NCBI GenBank assembly: GCA_026874595.1
Contig: CM049317.1
Location: 56,148,118-56,212,117 of the forward strand
Source of the DNA: Sipunculus nudus
Lineage: Eukaryota > Annelida > Sipuncula > Golfingiida > Sipunculidae
Length of the DNA: 64,000 nucleotides
Reading direction: 5' to 3'
The position numbers and the translations under genes were made by a program. The notes below the pieces were generated by a model. It was not told the origin of the DNA. It did not search any database and worked only from the letters and a program-made list of their open reading frames with translations. Every line of letters begins with the position of its first letter. The first letter of the stretch is position 1. Below are positions 47,705 to 60,196 of the stretch, piece by piece.

Positions 47705-48492
47705 TGAAAGGAGGGCCAATAAACGAATTAGATCTGTACCGGTACATCTAACCTCCGTTATTTCCGTCTGTCCATTTTCCTCCCACTCCTAAGGCAGCAG
47801 CAATATTTAAAAATAAGCTTGAAAATGCATAGAATGAGTAAACAGAAAATTTAAAATATAACAGAACTAAATGTAACACTCGTATTGAATCATTATACAA
47901 AATCTTATTTTCTTTTATAAAATTTAATGAGAAAATGGCTCTACAGCAATAGCCTTCTCTCAAACAAACGCAGACGTTATTACTATAACCGTGCTTCCAT
48001 CTCGCGGTGCATTCATGCACTAATTCCAGCTAACCACCCCCCCCCCCCCCCCCCCCTTCTCTCTCTCTTTTATTTTTGACAACTTAAATTACCACGAAAT
48101 GTTGGCGAAATGAACCAGAAATTCCTACAAACGTTCATAAACCTCCCATTAACATATTTTAAACTTAAACCAGTTAGCATTGTGGCAGAACTCACTGTGG
48201 GAATATGCCAAGTTACTTTCAACCTTAAAAATCTGATCCTTTGCATTAAAAGTACGATCCTATGCATTAAAAGTACCAGAACCACCGACTAATGACTGAC
48301 TCCCAGTAACTTTCCACTTAATTATTGATTTTGAACCTCACCTGTGATAGCCCTGCTGCAAAATTCACGTTAAATTTATACACAACTTTCACCAAGCGTT
48401 CTGCGCCTGGCGATGTTGATGATTCGTCACCGGAACCACCTGTTTACGCGCGGCGGCCTCGTTGTTCTGACTTGCCGTTCCCTTTATAAACC
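47705..48492. other. No gene recognised
   Basis: Poly-C run at 48037-48056 and a short tandem 'GATCCTNTGCATTAAAAGTA' pair near 48236-48280. Otherwise unique AT-rich DNA. Confidence 0.4.
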
Positions 48493-48691
48493 CAGGGGCG
48501 GATCCAAGATTTAGGAAAAGGGGGGGTCCAACCCAGGAGGACTAATGATAATCCTAAAAAAAAAGGTCATCACGTCTGGAAAAGGGGGGGTCCAGGCCGC
48601 AAAGTTACGTCTAAATCCCCTTAAAAAAGGTTGCTTCGGGTGAAAAAGGGGGGGTCCGGACCCCCTGGACCCCCCCCTGGATCCGCTTCTG
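48493..48691. mobile_element. 199-bp MITE with GCGGATCCA terminal inverted repeats
   Basis: CAGGGGCGGATCCAAG at the left and CTGGATCCGCTTCTG at the right are inverted copies. AAACC directly flanks both sides (48488-48492 and 48692-48696) as a target duplication. The interior has three 'AAAAGGGGGGGTCC' units. No coding capacity. Confidence 0.7.
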
Positions 48692-48696
48692 AAACC

Positions 48697-49404
48697 ATTC
48701 CCCTTTTATAACACACATTAGTCCTTCTATTTATTATGTTACGAAGTAATGTTTATATGTGTGATCAACCAAAGATATCCCATACCTACAAGTAAATAAA
48801 TATTTACCGAGGCAGATTTCTTGGATTTCCTAGGGGAGATAAACAACCATTATCCGTCCCTCTAAATATAGTGGGATACCCCTTCGCTCTTCCATCATAA
48901 ACTCCCAGAAAATAACCACCTCGAATGTTTTCACCTAGAAATTTACTACAATCATTGGTCATATTTATATTCTATCGTGTAATAGCAGAATTACTTTGAA
49001 TGATAACAATAAAAAACATTATGTACTTAAGAATGATACTTAGCCTAGATGTTTCACATTAGTATACTTAATGTACATTATAATAGATAGAAGATATAAA
49101 CGAAGTGTATTGTTTGTGTATAGTTGTACACAAACATAATTTGTGTATGAATAGTAAGATGTACACAAATATAAACTAGATGAGAGTATGAGATTGATAG
49201 ATATAAACAAGATGTAAGATGGTGTAAGATTAGGAGTTGTGTAAAAGACATGTAAAAGTATATGGTACATAATAACATGAAGATTTCAGGTAAACATACA
49301 TAAATGAATATCTTGTGTACTTGTTGCAGATGCATAAATTGCATTTAAGTACATTATTTATACATAATACTCTATCCAATATTTGTAAACAATATGATCA
49401 CGTA
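48697..49404. other. No recognised feature
   Basis: AT-rich, with several 'ATAAAC.AGATG' near-repeats between 49090 and 49215; the short hydrophobic frames here look accidental. Confidence 0.4.
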
Positions 49405-49467
49405 AGTCCAGCCTCATGTCATGCTATCGACAACACGTCGAATCAGGCCTTGTCCACTTTGTTGCAG
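49405..49467 (+). repeat. 63-bp direct repeat, copy 2
   Basis: Counterpart of 47291-47353, about 2.1 kb apart in the same orientation. Confidence 0.75.
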
Positions 49468-49512
49468 ACAAAGAATAAACCGTTGTGAAGTGTCAGCAGC
49501 GTATCGTTTACC

Positions 49513-49572
49513 ATGTGTGTGTGTGTGTGTGTGTGCGAGTGGACCACGAACCCCGCCTTACCGCCCGCCCGC

Positions 49573-49628
<56 letters not shown>
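49513..49628. repeat. (GT)n and (TA)n microsatellites
   Basis: GT run at 49513-49534 and TA run at 49575-49628 separated by a GC-rich spacer. Confidence 0.85.
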
Positions 49629-49635
<7 letters not shown>

Positions 49636-49664
49636 TTTTACGTCTACCAAAGCTTGTTCTATCA

Positions 49665-49915
49665 GCTTTTGTGGTTTAGGGTTTAGAACACAGGACTCAA
49701 AACCGGGATATCGTGAATTCGAATCTAAGTCGACAGGGTGAGATATTTCACGGTCGGTCCCTGCCCATGGCGAACGCTTCGCTGTGTTTTACTCACAAAT
49801 GGATCAGCATTTCGGAGTTCCTCGTTGGTATGACCCAGCAATTGGGACGATTACAAACAGGAACCGACGTGCATAAGTCACCGTGCCTGGTTTAACACCG
49901 GGAAATAAAATGAGG
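49665..49915 (+). repeat. tRNA-derived SINE-like repeat
   Basis: Has a B-box-like GAATTCGAATCTAAG at about 49713 preceded by an A-box-like GTGGTTTAGGG. A conserved body with 'TATGACCCAGCAATTGGGA' and 'GGTTTAACACC' follows; related words occur at 59318-59385. It ends near an A-rich 'GGGAAATAAAATGAGG'. It is not a functional tRNA, because the arms do not pair. Confidence 0.45.
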
Positions 49916-50026
49916 GGGAGCGTGTGATGCCGGATAGAATTTTGTAGGTGTTAATCTGGCAAATCTAAAACTGGAAGCTGTTACCTTTAACAATATAAAA
50001 TATTTAACAAAAAGCTTGTTCTCGGT

Positions 50027-50270
50027 TTATTCAGATTTTGCCTCCACCTCACAAATGTAATAGCTTTCTTTTCTGTCATTGAAACGCCATTCATTGTAAC
50101 CTTGCAGTGTCGGAGACGCCAAGGAGTCCTCATCTACGAGGCCGTTCCAGTGATTGTCTGGCTGCCCTCGATCCCATTTGATATGTGTCCGGTACCGTCC
50201 CAGATCCAAACTCCTTCTTTCTGATTGTCTGATCCCGACATGCGAATCTCATGGAACGTCGTCGAGCAGT
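50027..50270 (-). pseudogene. Frameshifted second-half CTLD exon (lectin paralogue)
   Basis: Homologous to exon 4 of the 5978-9726 gene. It has acceptor ATCTGCTAG|ACTGC with the same two-base start. It then encodes DCSTT, SGSDNQKEG and W-I-W in one frame, and GQPDN, DED, F-N-D, YYICE and a stop in another. The frame changes around 50200-50210. Its 244-bp length leaves remainder 1 on division by three, whereas both sister exons (269 and 257 bp) leave 2, which confirms an indel. I found no first-half CTLD or TSP1 exon nearby. It is probably a dead duplicate, unless the indel is a sequencing error. The loop cysteines are absent here too. Confidence 0.75.
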
Positions 50271-53200
50271 CTAGCAGATATATGTGTGGTCATGAAACGA
50301 AAAAAAGTTCGTATTTCGAGAACTCAGTATCAAAGCATATAGAGAGACATCTCTATTATGTGGACACTATAATGAGCCACGCTGTCCACTTCACAGAGAT
50401 GCAAATTTTATTGGGGTCATTAACGCAACATAAATAAGGAGGAGATTTAAAGCACCAAGAGAGGTTTAACTCAAAATAGCTGAACCAGGGTGGTTATACC
50501 TATACAGCCAACCCTCATTATCTGACACGAATCAATCATGTAAAGTTTTGTATTTTAAGAAACAATGACGTACCGATATGTCAGTATACAAAATAAACAT
50601 TGTTTTGGTTTCATCAGATGCCCCCGTATCGATATATTGAATCTATTTCATCATACAGTAAAAGTGATCCAAGATTTAATCCTGATCACCCGGTATGCGG
50701 GCAGGTGTATGCTTGAAAAGCCATCGGTCTTCTTTAAAGGTGAATAAATTGACTATATGGAAATCAATTTTAAGTTTGGCATGAAAATAAATTTTACAAG
50801 AGGAAGTTTTGTTTAATTCTATTGCCTTGTTATACAAGCAGTTAAATATCGCGTTATAACATGTCACCATTAGTTACAATTTTTATCATTTGTTCCGTAA
50901 GAGTTCTCAAAACAATGCGTTTCCCCTCTGGCAGAAATAATCCGCAATTATTACAAAGTACGAATAAAAATTGGCCTAACTACATCAGGCGTTATGTTCC
51001 GCTCTTTTGAACTAATTATGCTAATGTGACCCAATCAGAGTTCACTTTCTGTGTCAATTGTTGCGAGAGAAAGTCGTTTATAAGGCAGCAGTGACCTCAT
51101 AAAGGTAGGTAACATAGGTATTCCAAAGGTGGTACACTCCATAGCCGATTCCCCATTATCGCTCAATTCGGGGTGGGGGGGGGGGGGGGGGGGGGCGCTA
51201 ACCGTGATTGATTGCATGCATGTAGTCATGAGACCATTTTCTACCGTGAAAATAACAATGCTATTGTGTTAAATTGATCTTTAAGTGATCTGACGTTTAC
51301 GTGTTGCAGGGTCAGTACATGTTAGAAATGCATGTCTAAAACTTAGTGTGAATATGTTTGGATAACCATATATCTGATTGGCTTTGACGGACGATTTTTC
51401 TGTCTTTTATATAACAATATTTCTGATTGGCTTTGACGGACGATTTTTCTTCTTTCACATACCCTGATATCTTTATATCGCATCTTCTGTTCCCGACCTC
51501 TCTCATGCCGGGTGTATAAAATGGAAAACAATATTTAGACTGAAAGGATGGTGATTAATAATGTAATAAAAATAAAATCTACCATATATTATAAGTGTAC
51601 TGTTATACCCAAGATCCATTTGACTTTATTAACGTTTAATTGATTAATAATATAAAATACAAATATTCCTGATTAATGTTGTAAAAAAGTTTGATTTTAT
51701 TATTTTTTTTTCTGTAAAACTTCTTTAAACTCCACCTGGAATTGTTTGGAGGAATGAATAATATAATTAACCCTCGCACAAATGTACGAGGAAATTAGAT
51801 AAAAAGTCGTCTGGCACTGACTTATGTCTTCATTTATCTAGAGTATATATTGTACCAAGATGGCGGCCATCAGATGTCTATATAATAGATCCATGAACAT
51901 GTATTATGTTAATGTACTTGGAAGACTACCTATCTGGGACTAAAATAAAGGTATTATAGCATATTATAGAGAAAACGTCTTATCTATTTAAAAAAATAAA
52001 AGAATCTAAAAAAAACTATTTTTGAATGATCGTACTATCCGCTTAATGTATTATTGGAATTCCTCTTAACAGATTCACTGAATGATATTCATGTTCTTCA
52101 TATTATATTGAATGTGATTTAATAATATAAGTTCAGATTCATAAGCCTTTCATAAGAGTTGTACATATGTAGTGCTCGTTAAACGATTGGAACTATTATA
52201 TATATATATATATAGGTATTACCGAAAATAAAAGATGATTTTCGAAATATTCATAAAATCAAGAGGCAAACTAGAACACCGCAACTGAAAAAACCTATAC
52301 TGACCTTCCCCTTCCGATTGGAATTAGCTCAGGCTTGTACGTTCCCTCTCCAATATTGAAATATTTTTTATGCATTTAATGCGTTTTTTTTTGTTGAACG
52401 GAATTATGGAGACGACAATACGTTAGCACGACAGGCTAATGCATTTAATACCCCGTCAGGCCAATATTTCATGGTACAGGCGGACACTTTCGCTGATTCG
52501 TTATGTATACAGTGTATAAACAGAAAATAAGATTAGACCTATATGAATACACATTAAATTAAGATATTTTAATAGGATAACCGGTGTTACATGCTTTAGT
52601 AAAAGGAAATTTGACTTTTTTGTTAAGTTCATTTGAACATTAACTACATGTCACTTTAACTCTGAAACTTCAGATGTATAGTTTCTCTAGCTGAAGGATG
52701 AACAGCGGTATGGTTTTAATTGTTTTTGTCTGTTCATCTGTCAATTTCATCTGTTAGACTGTAATGGACTGATTTCATGATGCCTTTGTTAATAAAAAAA
52801 TTAATGTAGCGAATGTAACCCAGGTAAAACGTCTACTTCAATACTCCTATAGTTTCGACCTTGCCGGGTGCGCAAAAATTGAATTCTTTTACAAATGGTG
52901 AAGTTTTAAACCTATAAACTCCAAGCTGTTCCGGTCGGTAATCTTACCCGACACAAAATAAACCCAGATTTAACCAACAACAGATTTATTTTGAGCACTA
53001 CACGGCGGTTTCCACTAATGTTTTAAAAAAAATCTTAACAAGTCTCATGGCAACTTGTAAATAAGTTGCAAACTGTAAATGATGATAATTTCATCTTTTT
53101 TTACAAGGGCCAAGTCAAAACAACTAAATCACCACAAATCCTTTTTTTTCCAAAGATAAACTTTTCATCTCGTATAAGAACTAACGTACTTCTGAAAATG

Positions 53201-54440
53201 AATATACGTGTCACAAATTTTCTGACCATGATAACCGTGAGTATTTGTTTAAACAGGGAATACTGTTGGTACGCGTTTAACATTCCTGTCAAAATTTAGT
53301 TAATTTAAACTCAAACTCGAACGTTGGTGTTGTTTGCCTTAAGTGCTATTTGTCCTTTCGCACCATCATGTTAACATTTTTTCATTCAATGAATTATTCT
53401 TCTATATAACCGGTCTCCATCCTACAGAATTTTCCGGCCGATTATTTTCCCGCTTTTACATCATTACTTTCCATCTTTTTATCATTTCTTAGGCCAGTAA
53501 CCATCCTTGAAATGAAAACAGCAGTGACCAAACTGCCCGGAAAAATCTTGTGCACAGAAAATCGGTATGTGTGTTCGCCTGCTGGCGAGATTTGTACATT
53601 TTCTCCGGCCGCTTAAAAAATCGGGTCGGAAAAAAACATTTCGGTAGATGGCAGGTCTGCTAAAGACAGCATCATGCTCATGGCATGCAACGACATTGTA
53701 ATATCAATGTAACAGCACCACTCCAGGTTCATCATCCTCGGCTTATCAAAATGTCAAATTTTTAATTTATGAAAAAAAAAATGTCTAACAAATAATAATA
53801 CCCACCTTACCGGCATTAGAAGGGACCGATTCCAATATCTGACGTCTATAACTAAAGAAAACCATGCACTTGAACTTTCATAAGCATAGGTCAGAAAACG
53901 CCGATCTCACAGTACACTGGTTGTTCGTTTTGTTACGATCCACGTGCACATAACTGGGGGGGGGGGGGGCTCTAAACAAAATCCAAACTTTTTTTTCCTG
54001 TTTGTCGGCTTAGGATGTACCGTGTTTCGCAACAGATTGTAGATAAAAAAAGGTCATAAAATATAAGATCTTTCCTTCGGAGGTGCTTTAATATAGCAAG
54101 GCTGAAAGACAGAAATCTCATCAATTCTTCGGAATAGTTAGGTGAATACTGGGCTTTAAAGCACACTATATATCTATACCTATAATCCACCGGTCGGCGT
54201 ATACTCGTAGGATCACTTAATCAGCAAATAAGGCCGCACAAACAATTATTGTGCACTAGAATCTGGGAACAAAATAAATGGTGAGAGAGGGCGATTTTCT
54301 GTTACTGGTCCATGCATACAAAATACGTGACATTTTGCTAGCTGTGACATCTTACAATATTTCGAAAAAAATAACATTTAATTCTGACTGTCTCCAGTTG
54401 CCTTTGGAATATTACATTTTACGTGGATCATTTTATTTAA
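50271..54440. other. No gene recognised
   Basis: AT-rich. It contains a poly-G run (about 51173-51194), a tandem 'CTGATTGGCTTTGACGGACG' pair at about 51372 and 51423 with inverted CCAAT boxes, CAAGATGGCGGCC near 51857, a short (TA)n at 52197-52213 and a poly-G run at 53957-53968. The short frames here have no recognisable domains. Confidence 0.4.
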
Positions 54441-54454
54441 ACTGCTCTTGTTGA

Positions 54455-54784
54455 GTTGTGACCGTGGTGGTATCCTGAATCAAAGCGTAGCAACCGGACA
54501 CTCTGGTACTGTACACTTTATTTGTTAAACCGTGTAATTGTATTGATTTACTGTTATACTGTTGTTATGCTGTGTAATCGTATTCATTTAGTGTATTGTA
54601 ATGTAAGAATTGTTTTAAGAATAAATTATAATTATCTGTTAACAAAAAAACACTGACTTCTTTATTCATCCCCCTAGACTTTTCACTCTGCCTAGTGTTA
54701 CAGAATCTGATTCCTTTTTTATCTCCCTACCAAAATTTATGCTCTTCACGACTACGTGATCTGTCGTTATTAGGTTCCGTAACA
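54455..54784 (+). repeat. Probable solo LTR
   Basis: The right 125 bases match the LTR end at 1-124. Upstream is an AATAAA at about 54621 and no retroelement coding sequence on either side, which suggests a solo LTR from recombination. It ends GTTCCGTAACA. The exact left end (TGTGACCG near 54457) and target duplication are not clear. Confidence 0.5.
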
Positions 54785-55381
54785 CAATGCGGTGTTTATA
54801 CGTTTTATAACAAGGACTTATTCTGTCTTTCTCCTTCATTGCTGCTTGATATTACGGAAGTTGTAGTATTCAACCAATTGTTTAGAGACAAAATATGAAG
54901 CATTGTATTTTGGTATTCCATGTTTTGTGAATATTGTCTGAACAGATTATATAAGTAGTTCTTTCATCAAATACCTAAATATCGCTCTTAACACCTGTTA
55001 TAGTGATAAACTGACGGTAACGGCCCCAAAATGGCCACGGTCAACATTTGCCGTGGACCACTTAGTAATATCACTAGGCTAAATATATAAGGATATGCCA
55101 GCTTGAAATACGTATCTTGTATCGCTTTATATGTGTATTACAACACATATTGTACCTCAATGGTCTGGCCAATACCCAGTCCCAGTACCCCGACCGAACA
55201 ACGACCTGCCCCGCAAAACAAGCCTTTAGTCCGCAACCCCACCGCCCCGCAGCTGGAAAAACCCGCAGCTCAACACACCGCCAAACGCCCAATTAGAACA
55301 AAATTCGACCCGCATATTTACAAAAACAATTCAGTCCTCATTCAATCCGCAAATATACATGATATAATGGGGAAAAAGTGA

Positions 55382-55437
<56 letters not shown>

Positions 55438-56165
55438 TGTGTGTGTCTCTGTAGAGGCGTGTGTGTTTGATGTAAGTAATATTGAAAGTAACCAAGGGTA
55501 TTATTAGGCTCCGTTGCATTCATTGTAGGCACAATTTTCTTTTTAAAGTGTATTACTTGAGGTCATTTGACATTATGCAGAATGATTACCTTTGCGTATA
55601 ACCATTATTCTGTGACGACTTAAGAAAGGAGGGTTTTCAAAAATAATTTGAAATATCTCTGGATCTAAGGGATAATATAGAAAATGATCCAGCAAAGTAC
55701 AAACGATGCGTCATTCCCGACAGTCCGATAGCGAGAACGTGCATGTCCGAGACGTTCACACAGAGAAATAACGAAGTGGCGAAAATCCATTGTGACCACC
55801 GTCAATTATAATATAGCTTCTAAAGATATTTTGTGTTAGCGATAAATCAACGACGGATATGATCAATAATACCAAATCTGTTAAATTACCAAAGAATGAG
55901 CAACAATTTGAATACACTCGATGTTTCCTTGAGTTGTCCACCCATAAATTGGTAATTTTTGTGCGCATATATCATTAATCGTATAATAATGGATAGTGTG
56001 TGTATAGGCCAGTGCATTCTGAGACTGCGAAATACTGTAAAACTTAAAATCGCTAATATATGAAGTCAACCACAGTTTTTATACAATTATTAAAAGAATA
56101 AGTTGCAACTTTTTCATGCTTTCTCATTACGTGCAAGTCTTTAATCTGAAGTTTAGTTTTTTTAG
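54785..56165. other. No gene recognised; (TA)n tract and a GC-rich island
   Basis: A C-rich, G-poor patch at about 55165-55300 gives a proline-rich frame but no known domain. (TA)n spans 55382-55434, followed by a short GT run. Confidence 0.4.
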
Positions 56166-58600
56166 CTCAGCTGACTGTAAGTTAACTGAGCTATAGCGAT
56201 CCCTCTTTGTCGGCGTCCGTCTGGCCGTCCGGCCGTCGGTTAACAGGGCACAAATCGTAACCGCTGGACCTGGAATCTTCTAACTTGACATCCAGGGAGG
56301 TCCTTAAAAAATCTTCTTGGAAACCTGAAATTAAGTCTCTGTTACCCATATTCTCAAAGCTATGGGTCTCTTAAGTACCCCCCAGAATAATAAAAAATTT
56401 TACACAAAAGCTTCAGTACTTGAATAACTACTGTCTTAAACACCATGATTTTTTTGCATGAATATTGATCATGGAGTGTTCCATCAGTTCCTGCAAACTG
56501 GTGGCGCCACCTGTTTTTTTTCTAATTTTTTAACGATTTTTTTCTCTATTTTTTTATACCTTCAAAGAATCTGTCAACTGTAAACAGGGCACAAATCGTA
56601 ACCGCTAGACCTGGAATCTTCTAATGTTACATCCAAGAAGGTCCATTAAAAATCTCCTTGGAAACCTGAAATAAGGTCTCTGTTGCAAATATTCTCCGAG
56701 CTATGGGTTTCGTAAGAACCCCCCAGAATAATGAAAAATTGATACAAAAGCTTCAGTATCTGAATAACTACTGCTTTGATCACCATGATTTTTTGCACGA
56801 ATATTGATCATGGAATGTTCCATCAGTTCCTGCAAACTGGTGGCGCCATCTGTATTTTTTTCTAATATTTACATTTTTTTCTCTCTCTATTTTTGATACC
56901 TTCAAAGAAACTGTCATCTGTTAACAGGGCAAAAATCATAACTGCTGGATCTGGAATCTTCTAACTTGAAATCAAGGGAGGTCTATAAAAAGTCTCTGTG
57001 GTAACATGAAATTAGGTCTCTGTTTCTCATATCCTCCAAGCTATGGGGCTTATAAGTACCCCCCAGAATAATAAAAAGTGTGATACAAAAACGCTGCATT
57101 AGTTCCCAGAGAACTCCTCTGAGACCCTTGGACCGATCTTTCCAAAACCCAGCATAGTTGTTCCTTCGCCTATGTTGTTTTGCCTAACAAAGACAGGTGG
57201 CACCACCAGCAATCTTTTCTGTGCAATACGAATCTGGGTGTCTTTTAGATAACAGCCGATATCTCAGGAGTGGCTCAATGTATTGTGCTGAAAGTTGGCA
57301 TGTCCTTAGAACTTGGATATCTCCATCCCATAATCGCGACTGGTGGCGCCACGTAAAACACTTTTTGCATAGTGTCCTTTTGTGCATTTTCCAACTGTTC
57401 GTCTTTGTGGTTCTTTAATGTATTTGGTTGAAATTGTGCATGTTCATATATCCTCAACACCTACATCTCATAAACAAGACTGGTGGCACCCTCTGCAGTG
57501 GTTTTCGCGTGGCGTCCATCAGTATATTTGTTTTTGGTGAAAATTGCTCATGTCTCAGGAATGGTTCAAGATATTGGTCTGAAATTTGGCATGTCCTTCC
57601 ATCTTGAAAAATTAACTCGTAAAACCAGACAGGTGGCGCCACCTACCTTCCCGTTTCCATAGAATAAATTAATGCTCTTTTCTTAGGAGTGGTGTGCCAC
57701 ATTGGCCTGAAATTGTGCATGTCCATATATCTTGGACTCCCTCGTCTTGAACTCAAGACTCATGTTGCCATCTGCAATTACTTTCCTGTGGCGGCCATCA
57801 GTACATGTGCATTGGGTGAAAATTGCTCTTCGGAGTGGTTCTGGTCTGAAGGTATTGGTCTGAAATTTGGCATGTCAATTCGTCTTGGAGAGTTTTCTCG
57901 TAAACCAGACATGTGGCGCCAGGTGTTTTTGTTGTTTAAATTAATGCCCTTTTCTCAGAGATTTAGTGAACATACCACTCAATCCATCATCCCTCACTCA
58001 CCTGTACCACTCTGACTTCGGCAGATACACATTGTCACGTACACTGTTTTCTAGTAAAAATGTGATTCAAAAACTCCAGTATCTGAATAACTAATGCACT
58101 TATAGCCATGATACTTTGCATGTATATTGATCATTGAGTGTTTCAACAGTTCCTGTACACTGGTGGTGCCACCTGTAGTTTTTTTCAATTTTCAGGCATT
58201 TTTTCTCTCTCTTTTTGAGACCTTCAATTGAAGTGGTCATCTGTTAACATGACACAAACAATAACTGCTGAACCTAGAATCTTCTTACTTCACATCCAGG
58301 GGGACTAATAAAAAATCCCCTTGGAAACCTGAAATTAGGTCTGTGTTACCCATATTTTCCGAGCTACAGGGCTCTTAAGTATCCGCAAGAATAATTTAAA
58401 ATTTTATACAAAAGCTCCAGTATCTGAATAACAAATGCCTTAACAGCCATGATTCATTGGATATATATATTGATCATGGAGTGTTTCATCAGTTCCTGCA
58501 GACTGGTGGCACTACCTGATTTATTTCAAATTTTTATGCATTTTTCCTCATATTTATGAAACCTTCAAATGAAGTGGTCATCTAACCAAAAGCCCACTGA
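56166..58600 (+). repeat. Long copy of repeat family A with repeated internal units
   Basis: Begins TTAGCTCAGCTGACTGTAAG, then the GTCCGTCTGGCC tract. The block 'GGGCACAAATCGTAACCGCT', 'GGAATCTTCTAA', 'GAAATTAGGTCTCTGTT', 'GTACCCCCCAGAATAATA', 'ATTGATCATGGAGTGTT' and 'GGTGGCGCCACC' recurs roughly every 340 bases (about 56230, 56585, 56930, 58245). In 57100-57930 a second unit type repeats, with 'GGTCTGAAATTTGGCATGTCC' and GTGGCGCCA. It may be an amplified array within one element. Confidence 0.6.
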
Positions 58601-59415
58601 ACCCCATTTCTAAGGACTCGTCACAAAATTCAGGATTTTTGGCACTCTGGCAGTCATTTTGCTCATTGTTCAACATCTCCTTGAATTCAGCTGAGCGTCA
58701 TGGCCCATTGGCCACTACTTAATTATATCCATGGCAATTTTTTTTTTCAACTTCGTTATCAAAATTACATCGTAAATGAAATTATTCGTGCAAAGAAGTA
58801 CTATTTTTTTAATAACACAGGCAACGCGAAATCTTCACAGTATTTTTATAATATCTAAGGTGTTCCTTTTTTGTTACACAAAATTGCAGTGTGAATGAAA
58901 CATTCGAGCTAAGAAAGAATTCTTTATTGAATAACACAGAGATCACTTGAATTTCAAACCTTTATTTCCAAAGAACGAGAGACAGTTTTTTTTTCACTGT
59001 CCTGACACCAAAGCATATGGTCTGTTTTGTAATCAGTTATGCACAGGTGTGCACTGATCATTTAGGTGAAACTGATTTACAGAGCTATCCTACAGTTGTT
59101 AATAATATGTGTACGTACATAAACAATTTAACCTTATGTTCATCATATATGTATGGTTGAATTTAATGCATGTCCGATCAATATGCAACATAAGCTGACA
59201 AGTCACACCTGGGAATCGTGAGATTTTTACGGTCGACAACCGCCTAGGGTGAACATTCTGCAGGCTTAATAGGCTTAATGGGAAAAGCTGTGCCCCACAG
59301 TCATGTATCACTCGTGTTATGACCCAGCAATGGGGATTGTAGTAGGTGTGTTAGACACCAGGCCTGAGTAACACCAGGGTTCCTTTCACAGGCGCTTGAA
59401 TTGCTATTGGTGTTA
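58601..59415. other. No gene recognised
   Basis: Contains a family-A end remnant at about 58688-58725 and a SINE-like 'TTATGACCCAGCAATGGGG' segment at about 59317-59390. Confidence 0.4.
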
Positions 59416-59833
59416 AATTTGTTCCTTTTCTTGGTTATTTTCTTATAAATATCTGACATTTTCCTGGTTTTTTGCTCACTATATTTACTTAATATTTGAG
59501 ATGGGCTTGCAAGAAGCCCCGTTGTAAGACCCGACAGCCATGGCATAGCAACCGAGGACGCACTATCTGATTGGCTGGTATATGTCTACTACTGGAGTCA
59601 TCAGATGGTGACAACGCTGACGTAACAATGGTTCAGCCAATCACGCATGTTCTCCAAATTTACCATGAAACCGATGTGCCATGGCTGTCGGGTCTGACAA
59701 CGGGGGCTTCTTGCCAGCCTATCTCAAATATTAAGTAAATAATAAAGAGATAGACCATATAATGCGAAAAACGAGGGGAAAATGCCAGATAAGTAATAAT
59801 TATAAGGAAATGATCCAGAAAAGGAACAAATTA
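59416..59833. mobile_element. Foldback MITE with ~140-bp inverted arms
   Basis: Arms 59416-59556 and about 59668-59833 are inverted copies, with AAATTTGTTCCTTTTCT at the outer ends and TACTTAATATTTGAGAT, AAGAAGCCCC and GACCCGACAGCCATGGC inward. The unpaired centre is about 110 bp. No coding capacity. I did not identify a target duplication. Confidence 0.65.
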
Positions 59834-59929
59834 ACCGATATCTATTATAATGTGCTTTCAGAAAGTGTATTCTTCAATGGGTCCCAAAGTAGCAGATTTT
59901 TTTAGTGCAAAAGAAAAACTGAAACAAAG

Positions 59930-60012
59930 TCAGGTCATACTTGGGGATCAGGCCTGCAACCTTTACTTGACAGTAAGCCAGTGCTACCGCCCTGTCACGT
60001 AGCCACAACCCA
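59930..60012 (-). repeat. tRNA-like SINE head
   Basis: On the minus strand TGGCTACGTGACAGGGCGG resembles an A-box region and AAAGGTTGCAGGCCTGATCC a degenerate B-box region. It lies just 3' of the lectin pseudogene exon. Low confidence. Confidence 0.3.
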
Positions 60013-60196
60013 AACCAAAAAAAAAATCAGTATTGTGTGAACCCTTAACTACTAAAGGTTACTTAACGTTGACACCTTAAACACCCTCATACCATTAGAT
60101 TTTCTTTATCAAATTTTAGTAGATCAAAAGATATCCATAAATGTTTGGATTTTCCACAATTTTCGTAATAAATGTTGACTAATTTCACGATTTGGT

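Noticed and set aside
55103-55381. Proline-rich 92-codon frame
   Set aside because: Driven by a C-rich patch and running into a (TA)n flank; no splice sites or domain.
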